Below are positions 48,776 through 63,640 of a stretch of 64,000 nucleotides of DNA, in pieces (positions within the stretch are counted from its first letter, which is position 1; each line of letters opens with the position of its first letter). The stretch lies in the NCBI RefSeq assembly GCF_009377345.1, contig NZ_WBSL01000006.1, positions 62,001-126,000 of the forward strand. Direction: 5' to 3'. The translations under genes were made by a program, and so were the position numbers. This DNA comes from Deinococcus terrestris. GTDB taxonomy: Bacteria; Deinococcota; Deinococci; Deinococcales; Deinococcaceae. Under the pieces are notes generated by a model, which had not been told where the DNA came from, made no database searches, and saw only the letters and a list, made by a program, of their open reading frames with translations.

Positions 48776-51553
48776 ATGACTTCCCTGCTGCTCAACTTCT
48801 GCCTCCTGATCGCCTGCGCCTTCGGCTTCAGCCTGACCTACCGCGAGTGGCCGGTGCGCCGCAGCGCCGCCGAGCACACGCTGCGGCTGGTGCTGGCGGC
48901 GGGGACCACGTGGCTGCTGGCGGTGTACAGCATGGAACTCGGTCCCTTCCGCGTCGACCTGCGGTACGTCCCGGTAGCGCTGGTCACGCTGTATTTCGGT
49001 CCATTGCGGGGAGCGCTGGTGGCCGCGCCCATGCTGGTGTGGCGGCTGCTGGACAATGCCGATCCGGGCGTGGCACCGGTGGTGGTGCTGCATTTCCTGA
49101 GCGTGCTGGGCCTGAGCACGCTGCTGCGTTCACGGCTTCCCACGTTGCAGACCGCCCTGCGTTGGCGCGACCTGTGGCTGACCGCCCTGCCCTTCCTGGG
49201 CGTGGGGTGGGGAATGCTGCTGACTCCCGAGGGCCGGGAGGCCTTCGCGCTCTCCTATCCCCTGCGGCTGCTGCTGGGGGGGTTGGGGCTGGCCGCCGTG
49301 CTGCTGATTCTCCAGTCCCGGCTGCGGCTGCTGCACCTGGCGCACACCCTGCGCACCCAGGCCCACACCGATCCGCTGACCGGGCTGCCCAACCGCCGTC
49401 AGTTCGACCGCGACCTCGCGGCGCTGGGCACCGGGGGCCACCTCGCGCTGCTGGACCTCGACCATTTCAAGGCCGTGAACGACCGTTACGGGCACAGCGG
49501 CGGGGACCGGGCGCTGCGGCAGGTGGCCGGGCTGCTGCGCGACCTGGGGGCCGACGGGGTGCAGGCTTACCGGGTGGGAGGTGAGGAATTCGCCCTGCTG
49601 GCCGGGGCGGCGGACCGGGGGCGGCTGGGGTCAGGGATAGGAAAGCTGCGCGTGCGCCTGGGGCGCGGCGACCCCCCCTGGGGCACGCTGACACTCTCGG
49701 CGGGGCTGGCGACCCGCTTGCCCGCCGAAGCCGAGGGCGACCTGCTGCGCCGCGCCGATGAGGCCCTGTATCTCGCCAAGACCAACGGGCGCGACCAGCT
49801 TGTGGTCTGGACCCCGCGCCCGGCCCAGGCCTCCCCGGCGGGCCGCCCGGTCCCCACCGACCCGCCGCAGCCCCGGCACTCGGTGTGGCAGGCGCTGCGG
49901 ACCACGGTGGGGCTGCTCGCCGGACGCCGCACCCTGAGTGACGAGGACTGGGCCGAGGTGCTGAGCCACGCCGTGAACGCGGTGGACGGGGCGGGCTGCG
50001 GCACCCTGGATATCCGCGAGGGCCGGGGCTTCCGGGTGGTCGCCGCGCACGGCTACGGCCCCGGACTGGTGGGCCTGACCCTGAGCGAGGCGTCGCAGCA
50101 ACGCTGGTATGGCGGCTCCCTCGCCGCGTGGCGGGCCGGGGAGGCCCGCGTGGTGCGCGGCGAGAGCCTCGCGCGGGCCTACGCCGAGTCGGACGCCGAG
50201 TTGGACTCGCCCGAGGCCCGGCTCCTCAGCGACGTGGGCCGCCGCCAGGAGGTGCGGGCCAGCCTCTGCCTGCCGGTGGTGCTGGAAGGAGAGGTGGTCG
50301 CGCACCTCAACCTCGACGCGCTGGCGCCGGGCGGGGACTTCGGGCCGCAGGCGGCCGGGGACGCGGTCCTGTTTGCCCAGCAGATCGCCGCTCTGCTGCA
50401 CCTGCAGGAACGCTGGAATGAGCTCTCCCGGCTGGTCGAGCTGCACACGTCGCTGGGCGCGGCGCCCGAGGGCACGCCCCTGGAAGACCACCTGACCCGC
50501 GCGGCGCAGGACCTCCTGCGGGCCAAGTACGCCCTGCTGCTGCGCCACGACGATCCCAGTGGCACCCTGCACTCGACCGGGACCGAGCGCCACGACCCGC
50601 CGCTGGGACCGGTCGAGCTGCCCCGCGGACAGGGCCTCGCCTGGGCCGCACTGACGGCCCGGCGGGTGCTGCGGGTGCCTGACCTTCAGACTGACCCGCG
50701 TATCTTCCGCCGCGAGCGGCTCGGGGGGGGCGCGATGATGGCGGTGCCGCTGCTGAGCAGCCAGGACGAACCGCTGGGCGCCCTGATCCTGATCCGCGAA
50801 CCCGAGCGGCCCTTCGGGGAGGCCGACGAACACCTCGCCCTGCTGCTGGGCAGCCTCGCCGCCCGGCTGCTGGAGCGCGACGCCCACCTCGGGGACCTGC
50901 GGGCCACCCTGGACGCGGCGCTCGAAACCCTGGGGGTGGCGGTCGAGCTGCGCGACTTCGAGACCCAGGGCCACACCGAGCGGGTCACCCACCTCGCCCT
51001 GACCTTCGGAGCCGCGCTGGGATTGCCCGCCGGGCGCCTGCTGGGGCTGCGGCAGGGAGCCGCCCTGCACGACATCGGCAAGCTGGGCGTGCCCGACGCG
51101 GTGCTGCTCAAGCCGGGACGCCTGACTCCCGAAGAACGCCTGCTGATCGAGACCCACGCCCCGCGCGGGGCCGAACTCGCGGCCCGCATCCCCTTCCTGC
51201 ACCCCGAGGCGCATGGGGTGGTCCGCTCGCACCATGAGCGCTGGGACGGTACTGGCTACCCCGACGGCCTGCGCGGCGAGGGCGTGCCGCTGCTGGCCCG
51301 CATCTTCGCCCTGTGCGACGTGTACGACGCCCTGACCAGCGACCGCCCCTACCGTGCGGCCCTGTCCCCCGAAGAGGCCCTCGCCATTCTGGAAGCCGGG
51401 CGCGGCACCCAGTTCGATCCGGCGCTCACGGACCGCTTCGTGGCCTTGCAGCGGGCCGGGAGGTTCGGGCCGCCCGGGGTCTTGCCCACCCGCGCCCCCT
51501 GCGGCGAGTCCCTGTCCCCCCTCCCGGAGCGGTCCGTCGCGGGAGAGGACTGA
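48776..51553 (+). CDS. Membrane-bound GGDEF / GAF / HD-GYP cyclic-di-GMP enzyme
   Basis: 925 aa. Five or six helices fill residues 1-185, like a 5TM-LytS sensor. A GGDEF domain follows (about 195-345) with an intact GGEEF in YRVGGEEFAL, no RxxD inhibitory site, then two GAF-like domains (about 395-545 and 560-705). An HD-GYP domain ends it (about 710-900) with HDIGK and HHERWDGTGYPDG. Both synthesis and degradation sites look intact. ATG 48776 has no Shine-Dalgarno sequence; TTGACA overlaps it. Confidence 0.92.
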   Translation: MTSLLLNFCLLIACAFGFSLTYREWPVRRSAAEHTLRLVLAAGTTWLLAVYSMELGPFRVDLRYVPVALVTLYFGPLRGALVAAPMLVWRLLDNADPGVAPVVVLHFLSVLGLSTLLRSRLPTLQTALRWRDLWLTALPFLGVGWGMLLTPEGREAFALSYPLRLLLGGLGLAAVLLILQSRLRLLHLAHTLRTQAHTDPLTGLPNRRQFDRDLAALGTGGHLALLDLDHFKAVNDRYGHSGGDRALRQVAGLLRDLGADGVQAYRVGGEEFALLAGAADRGRLGSGIGKLRVRLGRGDPPWGTLTLSAGLATRLPAEAEGDLLRRADEALYLAKTNGRDQLVVWTPRPAQASPAGRPVPTDPPQPRHSVWQALRTTVGLLAGRRTLSDEDWAEVLSHAVNAVDGAGCGTLDIREGRGFRVVAAHGYGPGLVGLTLSEASQQRWYGGSLAAWRAGEARVVRGESLARAYAESDAELDSPEARLLSDVGRRQEVRASLCLPVVLEGEVVAHLNLDALAPGGDFGPQAAGDAVLFAQQIAALLHLQERWNELSRLVELHTSLGAAPEGTPLEDHLTRAAQDLLRAKYALLLRHDDPSGTLHSTGTERHDPPLGPVELPRGQGLAWAALTARRVLRVPDLQTDPRIFRRERLGGGAMMAVPLLSSQDEPLGALILIREPERPFGEADEHLALLLGSLAARLLERDAHLGDLRATLDAALETLGVAVELRDFETQGHTERVTHLALTFGAALGLPAGRLLGLRQGAALHDIGKLGVPDAVLLKPGRLTPEERLLIETHAPRGAELAARIPFLHPEAHGVVRSHHERWDGTGYPDGLRGEGVPLLARIFALCDVYDALTSDRPYRAALSPEEALAILEAGRGTQFDPALTDRFVALQRAGRFGPPGVLPTRAPCGESLSPLPERSVAGED

Positions 51554-51688
51554 TACGGATTCTGGCCCAGCGGTTCCAACACCTGTTCAACCCGAGCGGA
51601 CCTGCGAAGCAGAGCGGGAAAGATCAAAACGGTGGTCGGGAAAGGAGTTCTCCCCTGCGCCCTCCCGACGGGAGATGGGGATGTGAAG
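51551..51688. other. Intergenic stretch with possible small repeat
   Basis: The gap starts with TGATACGGATTCTGG and contains AACCCGAGCGGACCTGCGAA, a style of sequence that recurs loosely at 54.2 kb (CATACC..., AACCCGAGCAGAGCGAGG). The match is partial. No coding signal. Confidence 0.35.
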
Positions 51689-51721
51689 AACGCGGCCGCC
51701 TTTGCCGGAGGCGACCGCGTT
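51689..51721 (-). terminator. Hairpin downstream of the M20 gene
   Basis: AACGCGG...CCGCGTT with inner CGCC/GGCG pairing, followed leftward by CTTCACATC; 13 nt past the M20 stop. Confidence 0.6.
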
Positions 51722-51733
51722 CGCTGAAGCTGT

Positions 51734-52930
<1,197 letters not shown>

Positions 52931-53039
52931 GCCCCAGTCTAGGGCGCCGGGGCGGTCCCTGCCGCCCAGCGGGGGGAGGGTGAAGGGAGGTCAGCCCGGC
53001 CTCAGCAACTTTTGTGCCCCCCGTGCCGTAATGGGAAGC

Positions 53040-53252
53040 ATGAAAGCACGCCGCTCCTCCGGCAACCTCGGCAAGCTGATGGTCTATGCGCCCGTGATCC
53101 TGCAAGTCGTCTCGGCGATGCGCCGCCAGCAGATGGCAAAGCGCGGCAAGTACACCAAGCTCCGCAAGCGCGACCGCGCCTTCGACTTCGTGCTCTCGCA
53201 GGCCGAGCGCCGACTCGGTGGCAAGAAGACCAAGCGGCGCGGCTGGTTCTGA
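53040..53252 (+). CDS. Small very basic protein
   Basis: 70 aa, about 30% Lys/Arg. One moderately hydrophobic helix (LGKLMVYAPVILQVVSAM) lies between basic stretches; the C-terminus is RRLGGKKTKRRGWF. Not recognised. ATG 53040 follows CGTAAT (53027-53032) by 7 nt; ATG 53031 overlaps that box. A membrane-surface or nucleic-acid binding role is possible. A strong terminator follows. Confidence 0.65.
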   Translation: MKARRSSGNLGKLMVYAPVILQVVSAMRRQQMAKRGKYTKLRKRDRAFDFVLSQAERRLGGKKTKRRGWF

Positions 53253-53269
53253 GCCAGGCCCGTTCCCAC

Positions 53270-53308
53270 GAGAAGCGCCCCCGCCCGAGTGGACTGGGGG
53301 CGCTTCTC
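53270..53308. terminator. Bidirectional terminator
   Basis: A perfect 13-bp stem (GAGAAGCGCCCCC with 53296-53308) around a 13-nt loop, between two convergent small genes. Confidence 0.75.
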
Positions 53309-53317
53309 GTCGGTGTG

Positions 53318-53665
53318 TTATGCCGCCATCTGACGGCACAGCGCCTCGCAGCGGCGGCAGGCCTCGGCGCACACCCGGCAGTGCTCGTGGTGCCCGGCGT
53401 GGCGCTCGCATTCCTCGGCGCAGCGGGCGCAGGCTTCGGCGCACATCCGGCAGGCCTCCGGGTGTAGGTCGCTCGCCCGCATCAGCAGCCGGGCCGTGAA
53501 CGCGCAGGCGTCGGCGCAGTCGCGGTCGCGGCGGATGCACTCGGCCATCATCGTTACGTCCTGTTCGTCCAGGCAGGCTTCCGCGCACATCTCGCAGGCC
53601 CGCAGGCAGGCGAGGCAGGCGTCGAGGCACTCTTGCATGAGCTGGATGTTGAGGGGCTGGGTCAT
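53318..53665 (-). CDS. Cysteine-rich four-helix copper-binding protein (DUF326/Csp-like)
   Basis: 115 aa with 18 cysteines in regular CxxC/CxxxC spacing along four helices (ACLACLRACEMCAEAC; CRMCAEACARCAEECE; HCRVCAEACRRCEALC) plus a HAGHHEHC turn. This is the pattern of copper storage protein Csp and DUF326, which load Cu(I) inside a helix bundle. There is no Tat or Sec signal, so it would be cytosolic (Csp3-like). ATG 53665 has AGGAGGT 7 nt upstream. It lies near copA-copZ-csoR. Confidence 0.85.
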   Translation of the reverse strand: MTQPLNIQLMQECLDACLACLRACEMCAEACLDEQDVTMMAECIRRDRDCADACAFTARLLMRASDLHPEACRMCAEACARCAEECERHAGHHEHCRVCAEACRRCEALCRQMAA

Positions 53666-53725
53666 GGTGGAGACCTCCTGGCCCTACCGTTCACCGCTAC
53701 CGGGCCGGGCGGATGGGGCGGACCT

Positions 53726-54133
53726 TTAGCGCGGCTTCAGGGCCTGCGCCAGCCGGGTCAGCACTTCCTCGCCGCGCTCGTAGCCGGGGCGCACGAAGAC
53801 CATCGCCATGTTGTCCCAGTCCTGCACCGCCGCGATCTCCTGCCCGCCGCCTTCCAGCTTGAGGTGCGGGTAGGCCCCGTACTCCACGAAGCAGCCGAAC
53901 TCGGCGGCCACGTCCTCCAGCGCCCGCGTATTCGCCTCGTCCCAGCGGATCAGGTAGGGGAGCAGGAAGGCGGGCTTGCCGCAGCTTCCGCCGAGTCCCA
54001 CCAGCGGCAGCCCCGCCACCTGCGGCACCTCGTCGCGCAGGCGGGCGCGGTCCAGAAAGGCGGCCCGGTCGCGCACCTGCGCCGGGGAGGTCTTGAGACT
54101 CGCCACGTAAGGCCCCACGTTCAGCTTCGCCAT
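53726..54133 (-). CDS. Hypothetical protein in the copper region
   Basis: 135 aa, soluble, no recognised family. Two cysteines (GGSCGKPAF, EFGCFVEYG), a Trp-rich middle (LIRWDEANT, QDWDNMAM) and FVRPGYERGEEVL near the end. ATG 54133 lies 6 nt after TAGCCT, so it has its own promoter. It sits between the Csp-like gene and copA on the same strand; a link to copper is by position only. Confidence 0.7.
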   Translation of the reverse strand: MAKLNVGPYVASLKTSPAQVRDRAAFLDRARLRDEVPQVAGLPLVGLGGSCGKPAFLLPYLIRWDEANTRALEDVAAEFGCFVEYGAYPHLKLEGGGQEIAAVQDWDNMAMVFVRPGYERGEEVLTRLAQALKPR

Positions 54134-54296
54134 GGGGGCAGGCTAGCCAAACGTGGGGCGGGGGAGGGGGGTCATACCAAGTTGCGGTGAGTCGAAGACG
54201 AACCCGAGCAGAGCGAGGAGCAAAGAATACCGGCTGGCGGCGATGGGAGAACATCCGGCGCTTTCTCGAATGCTCTGGAATCAGAGCAAGTCGGTA
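54134..54296. other. Intergenic stretch with repeat-like AT-richer sequence
   Basis: Between the copA stop and the hypothetical gene. AACCCGAGCAGAGCGAGGAG (54211-54230) loosely repeats a motif at 51.6 kb; GGAATCAGAGCAAGTCGGTATC near 54270 resembles GTAGAGCAAGCTCGTATTC at 56845. No coding signal or T-rich terminator. Confidence 0.35.
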
Positions 54297-56810
<2,514 letters not shown>

Positions 56811-56845
56811 ACGCTCAGCCTATACCCTCCGGGGGGGGATCGCAA
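56811..56845 (-). promoter_or_regulatory. copA promoter with CsoR-like GC tract
   Basis: Leftward: TTGCGA, a 17-nt spacer and TAGGCT, then 6 nt to ATG. The spacer is TATACCCTCC plus eight G on the + strand (56821-56838), like the A/T-flanked C-then-G tract of CsoR operators. Confidence 0.6.
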
Positions 56846-56919
56846 GTAGAGCAAGCTCGTATTCTTACCGCTCTATCCAAGCCTGACCGCTTTCTTAGTG
56901 GTTCACGACCAATCTTTTC

Positions 56920-56954
56920 TTGACACCCTCCCCCCCTGGGTCTATCCTGAATCC
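56920..56954 (+). promoter_or_regulatory. copZ promoter with CsoR-like GC tract
   Basis: Perfect TTGACA (56920-56925), a 17-nt spacer, TATCCT (56943-56948), then 6 nt to ATG. The spacer is ACCCTCCCCCCCTGGGTC-like, sharing ACCCTCC with the copA promoter. Confidence 0.7.
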
Positions 56955-57158
56955 ATGACCACTGAACTGACCATCTCCGGAATGAGCTGCGGGCACTGCG
57001 TCAAGGCCGTGGAGGGGGCGCTGAAGAGCGTTCCCGGCGTGCAAGGCGTGCAGGTGGACCTTTCGGCGGGCAAGGCGACCGTGCAGGGCGAGGCCGAGCA
57101 GGGGGCGCTGATCGCCGCCGTGAAGGAAGAGGGTTACAACGCCAGCGTCGCGGGCTGA
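56955..57158 (+). CDS. copZ: CopZ copper chaperone (HMA domain)
   Basis: 67 aa, a single ferredoxin-like HMA domain with the Cu(I) site GMSCGHC (residues 9-15). It carries Cu(I) to CopA or to CsoR. It is first in a copZ-csoR operon. Its promoter is the best sigma-70 match on this side and probably leaderless. Confidence 0.95.
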   Translation: MTTELTISGMSCGHCVKAVEGALKSVPGVQGVQVDLSAGKATVQGEAEQGALIAAVKEEGYNASVAG

Positions 57159-57195
57159 GGCCGTGGCTCCGGCACCGCAGGACGAGGGAGAGGGG

Positions 57196-57501
57196 ATGGG
57201 CGCCGCCGCCCACTGCCATCCCGAAAACAAGCTCTGTATGCCCGAAGACGCCCGCCGCCGCGCGGCCCGGCGCCTGAGCATCGCGCGGGGGCATCTGGAT
57301 TCCATCGTGCGGATGCTCGACGAGCCGGACGTGTACTGCGTGGACGTGCTGCGACAGATCAAGGCCGTGCAGGGCGCCCTCTCCGGTGCGGGCGAGGTCG
57401 TCTTGCGCGGCCACCTCGAAGCCCACGTCGCCACTGCCCACGAGCGCGGGGACACGCTGGAGATGGTCGAGGAGTTGATGGAGGCGCTGAAGTACCGGTA
57501 G
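57196..57501 (+). CDS. csoR: CsoR-family copper-sensing repressor
   Basis: 101 aa four-helix DUF156 repressor. Ligands are Cys48 (VYCVDVLRQIKAVQGAL), His73 and His77 (RGHLEAHV): a Cys-His-His set rather than Cys-His-Cys, as known for the Thermus thermophilus CsoR. Cu binding would release the copA and copZ promoters. ATG 57196 is preferred because GGGAG and GGGG lie just upstream and its length fits; GTG 57163, 4 nt after copZ, would add 11 residues. A long terminator overlaps its stop. Confidence 0.92.
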   Translation: MGAAAHCHPENKLCMPEDARRRAARRLSIARGHLDSIVRMLDEPDVYCVDVLRQIKAVQGALSGAGEVVLRGHLEAHVATAHERGDTLEMVEELMEALKYR

Positions 57502-57553
57502 ACGACCGTACGCGGTGAGGGTTCTTCCTCCCGCGCACGGTCGTCTACGTTTT
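57498..57553 (+). terminator. Terminator of copZ-csoR
   Basis: Outer arms GTAGACGACCGT (57498-57509) and ACGGTCGTCTAC (57537-57548) are perfect, with an inner GCGG.../...CCGC stem, then GTTTTG. Confidence 0.85.
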
Positions 57554-57580
57554 GGGACCCGTGTCGCGGCCCCGATCTGT

Positions 57581-58804
57581 TCAATCAGTCGCCGTCTTCA
57601 CGAAGAGCACGCCGTTCGTGAGGGGCAGATGTTGCGCTCCGAGGGGAAAGTATCCCGCCTGGGGAGGAACGCCGGTCCTCGGGGCCAGGTGATCTGGGAG
57701 TGAGGCGGTCAGTGTCCCGGAGGTCACCAGGGAGACCGGACCCGCCAGCGTCATCAGGGCGCCCTCCAACGTGTCCGGAGCGGGTTCCCCGATGCCTTTC
57801 GCGGGGGCTGAACCCAGGTCGCTCGCTACAAAGGCGTACTGCTGGCCGAGGCGAATGCTGACGTGCGCTCCCGCGCTCCACCATTCCACCCTCATTCCCA
57901 GACTGGGAAGCGTCACCGCGCTGACGTGGCGTTGCAGGTGGGCGTTATGGGCAAAGACCAGGGTCGGCCCACGCTCCCCCTCGCGTTCCGCGACGGCGCT
58001 GAGGTTGTCGGCCATCATCAGGTCGCGCAACGCCAGCATTCGCGCCACACGGGTGGGCGCGGGGTCGGCGACGACTGCGTGATAGCGCAAGAGGCCTGTT
58101 GCCGTGCGGGCGTGCAACTGCGCCTCCCAGAACCCTGGGTGGGCGGCCAGCCCCGGCGTCTCGGTCCGCAGGAGGCTGAACAGGTCGTCGGCCAGGAGCC
58201 GGAGTTGCCGGGCCTCGCCGCTCTGCCCGGTGGACTGGGCCGCGTCCATCCCCGCCGCCGGATTGGTCCAGCGGGCATCTTCCCCGCAGAGGTCGTCGAT
58301 GGTCGCTGAGTCCACGGGCAAGTCACCGAGCTGCGTGGTCAGGAAAGCGTGCAGGGCGAGCAGGCTGGCGCGGGGGCTGGCCGCCCAAAGGTTCTCCAGC
58401 GGCGCGTCGAAGCCGTAGAAACGCAGGTGATCCTCAGGTGCGCGGCCCGCATTGAAGTCCCGCATCCACTGGACGAGGTCCCGGTTGGCCTTCACGGCGC
58501 CGAAGCCGTGGCTGAAGCCCGTCTGCATCACTTCATCCAGGCGGCCCTGACCCGCCGTGACATGGGCATTCACCCGCAGGCCAGCGATCACGTCACTCTC
58601 GATGGCGATGGACCGGAAGCCGTGGTCCTCGGCCAGCGTGCGGAAGATGCGGTTGCGCCACGCTGGGAAGGCGTCCAGGCCGTGCGTCGGCTCCCCCAGC
58701 GCGAGAAGACGCGGCGCGGCGGGCAGGGTGTCCAGAAAGCAGGAGAGGGCAGAGTGCGGCTCGGTCATGTCCCAGCCGATCTGAAGCGGGGAATGATGGG
58801 GCAT
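57581..58804 (-). CDS. Erythromycin-esterase-family protein
   Basis: 407 aa. LLALGEPTHGLDAFPAWRNR matches the EreA/succinoglycan-biosynthesis family motif GE.HG with its catalytic His, and SIAIESDVIAGLRVN and VFAHNAHLQRH are later conserved blocks. Some members open macrolide rings; many are of unknown role, so resistance cannot be claimed. ATG 58804 has AAGGAG 6 nt upstream. No mobile element surrounds it. Confidence 0.85.
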   Translation of the reverse strand: MPHHSPLQIGWDMTEPHSALSCFLDTLPAAPRLLALGEPTHGLDAFPAWRNRIFRTLAEDHGFRSIAIESDVIAGLRVNAHVTAGQGRLDEVMQTGFSHGFGAVKANRDLVQWMRDFNAGRAPEDHLRFYGFDAPLENLWAASPRASLLALHAFLTTQLGDLPVDSATIDDLCGEDARWTNPAAGMDAAQSTGQSGEARQLRLLADDLFSLLRTETPGLAAHPGFWEAQLHARTATGLLRYHAVVADPAPTRVARMLALRDLMMADNLSAVAEREGERGPTLVFAHNAHLQRHVSAVTLPSLGMRVEWWSAGAHVSIRLGQQYAFVASDLGSAPAKGIGEPAPDTLEGALMTLAGPVSLVTSGTLTASLPDHLAPRTGVPPQAGYFPLGAQHLPLTNGVLFVKTATD

Positions 58805-58958
58805 GGGGGGCTCCTTTGCCACAGGGGGCGCCCGCTCTGGCCCCCTCAGCATTCCTGTGGGAGATGTGAGCACCCTGACGGGGTTGTCTTCAGTGGAGCT
58901 TAATCTCCAGTTCCTTTTTTGAGAGGGTTCAGGTCAGGTCGCAGCTTCTCAAAATGCC

Positions 58959-61044
<2,086 letters not shown>

Positions 61045-61048
<4 letters not shown>

Positions 61049-61509
61049 GCCAGCGTTCCGGCGCTCGCGCCGACCTGGGCACTCATGTTCTGGAAGGTCT
61101 TCTCGATCAGCTTCTGCGCCTGCGCGTCCAGCACCCGCCCGCCCACGGTCGCCACCGGGCCGCGCATGGTCGCGTCGCCGGTCCAGTCAAGCGTGGTCGT
61201 CCCGTCCCCGTTGTCCACGATGTTCGCCCCCGCCGTCAGGTCCACCACGCTGCCCAGACCGCCGCCCTGCACCTTCACGTTCACGCGGTTCGCCGCCTCG
61301 TCGGGCAGGACCTCGATCTTGAACTTGAACTTGCCGCGCACCATGCCCACGCCGACCTGCACGGTCGCGTCCATATGGGTCTGGTCGTGCACCACGACCT
61401 CCTGCACGTCGGGCAGGCAGCGGGCCACCCGCTCGGGGTCCTGCACGAAGGCCCAGACTGCCGCCGGGGGCGCTTTCACGTGTTCCTGGCCGCTGTAGTT
61501 CAGTTTCAT
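61045..61509 (-). CDS. CoxG-like SRPBCC protein
   Basis: 154 aa, one START/SRPBCC fold. PPAAVWAFVQDPERVARCLP and the later TTTLDWTGDATMRGPVATVG are the CoxG pattern. CoxG helps attach or mature molybdenum hydroxylases at the membrane in CO oxidisers. ATG 61509 has GAGGTGA 4 nt upstream. It is first in the coxG-coxD-coxE cassette, back to back with the MocA-type gene. Confidence 0.9.
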
Positions 61510-61602
61510 AGGGTCACCTCGGGGGAAGAGGAACAGAGGATGCGGGTGGCCTCATTGTGCCCCAGGGCAGGCGGATGGGGGGCGGGTGAGGGATGTTCCG
61601 CC

Positions 61603-61614
61603 TACACTCCTGCC
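61603..61614 (+). promoter_or_regulatory. Leaderless -10 box of the MocA-type gene
   Basis: TACACT (61603-61608) ends 6 nt before ATG 61615. Confidence 0.55.
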
Positions 61615-62233
61615 ATGTCCCCTGCCTCCCCGCCGCCCGTCTGGGGCGTCCTGCTCGCTGCCGGGCGGGGCCGCCGGATGGGGCAGCCCAAGCCGCTGGT
61701 ATCGCTCGCCGGGCGCCCCTTGATCACTCACGCAGCGGCCGCGCTCGCGGCGGGAGGCTATGACGGCCTGCTCGCGGTCATGCCCCCCGGTGAGGTGGGG
61801 GAGGGGGTGCGGGCGGCGCTCTCGGAGTGGCCCTTTTCCGTCGTGGTGAATCCAGAGCCGGAGCGGGGCCTCCTCTCCTCCTTCCGGGTGGCGCTGGGGT
61901 CGCTCCCAGGGGGGGTGGGCGCGGCGACTTTCGCGCTGGCAGATATGCCGCTCGTTCCCCCAGACACGCACCGGGCGCTCGTCTCGGCGTTCCGGGAGAC
62001 GGGGGCGCCCCTCGTGCTGGCCCGCTATGGGGAGGGTTCGGAGGCTGTGCACGCCCCACCCCACCTCCTCCGCGCTGACCTCTGGCCGGAGGTCCTCGCC
62101 CTGCCCGATGCCGACCACGGCCCCCGCGCGGTGCTGCGGGCGCACGGGGCGGAGGCCGTGGATGTGGACGTGCCTCTCGATCAACTTCTCGACGTGGATA
62201 CGCCGGACGCCCTGGCTCAGGCCGAGGGCCGGG

Positions 62234-62262
<29 letters not shown>
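61615..62262 (+). CDS. MocA-type molybdenum cofactor nucleotidyltransferase
   Basis: 215 aa, GT-A-like nucleotidyltransferase. LLAAGRGRRMGQPKPLVSLA is the NTP-binding signature; ALADMPLVPP carries the metal-binding Asp; DVDTPDAL ends the fold. It would make molybdopterin cytosine dinucleotide, the cofactor of xanthine dehydrogenase and CO dehydrogenase types, which fits the divergent cox cassette. Its last 29 nt overlap the convergent CHAD gene. Confidence 0.88.
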
Positions 62263-62961
<699 letters not shown>

Positions 62962-62965
<4 letters not shown>

Positions 62966-63276
62966 CGGGTCCCCCAGGGGGTGGGTGAAAACAGGCGTCG
63001 GTTCATGATGGACCTCCAGTCCGGGCGGCGAGCCTCACGGGGAGCGCCTCCCCGAAGGTGGAATGACGGCGGGCGGCGGCCGGGCAGCCACGTCCTCCGG
63101 CACCACTGCGGGCCTTCTCGCGACCTGCGCTCATGGTTGCCCATCCGGAGGGTCGCCCACCCCACCCGACTCGGCTTCAGCAGCGTCCCGGCGCCGCCAA
63201 GGCGCAGGAAATGGGACTTCGGCACTGCCTCCAGCAGGTCCAGCCGCCCGTGCAGGATGACGACGGGCCGGGCCAT
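62962..63276 (-). CDS. Possible small ORF coupled to the CHAD gene
   Basis: The frame is open from ATG 63276 (1 nt after the DUF3006 stop) for 104 codons and ends in a TGA overlapping the CHAD GTG. An internal ATG at 63006 has a near-perfect Shine-Dalgarno sequence (GGAGGT, 5 nt) and would encode only 14 residues, MNRRLFSPTPWGTR. Either the 104-aa protein or the 14-aa leader peptide may be real. The longer one, starting MARPVVILHGRLDLLEAVPK, has no recognised domain. Confidence 0.35.
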
Positions 63277-63277
63277 C

Positions 63278-63568
63278 TCAGCCGTCTCCAGGCCCGTCGG
63301 CCCCTGGCTCATCCGCAAAGTCGAGGAGGGTCTGCTTGGAGCGTTCGCGCAACTCGCGTGCCCCGGTGGGGTCAGGCGTGAAAGTGAGGTGCCCGGCCCC
63401 TCCGCCCACCCGGTAGGCCGCGCCGTCGGCCACGCCGGGGAGCCACTCGGCGGGCAGGGCGTAGGTGCGGCCCCGGCTGTCTTCCACCTCGGCGAGGCCC
63501 GCGTCCTCGTCGAGCACGTCCACCACCAGCAGGTCGGCCCAGGCGTCGGGGAAGGGAGGGGGGGTCAT
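63278..63568 (-). CDS. DUF3006-family protein
   Basis: 96 aa. VVDVLDEDAGLAEVEDSRGR and ALPAEWLPGVADGAAYRV form a small beta-barrel and RERSKQTLLDFADE the closing helix of DUF3006, whose function is unknown and which elsewhere often sits beside ComEC-like metallo-beta-lactamases. ATG 63568 lies 7 nt after TACACT. Confidence 0.82.
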   Translation of the reverse strand: MTPPPFPDAWADLLVVDVLDEDAGLAEVEDSRGRTYALPAEWLPGVADGAAYRVGGGAGHLTFTPDPTGARELRERSKQTLLDFADEPGADGPGDG

Positions 63569-63627
63569 GGGGCCGAGTGTAGCGCCCCCTCCATCTTTTG
63601 GCGGGTGCCCCTCTCACCCCCCGCCGG

Positions 63628-63640
63628 TAGCCTGAACCCC
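63628..63640 (+). promoter_or_regulatory. Leaderless -10 box of the metallophosphoesterase
   Basis: TAGCCT (63628-63633) ends 7 nt before ATG 63641. Confidence 0.55.

Noticed and set aside
57581..58804. Acquired macrolide-resistance gene
   Set aside because: No mobile element or codon shift is apparent, and the family includes many proteins of unknown function.
58886..58921. Rightward terminator (TGGAG...CTCCA then T6)
   Set aside because: No rightward gene lies upstream of it; the 5-bp stem may be fortuitous.
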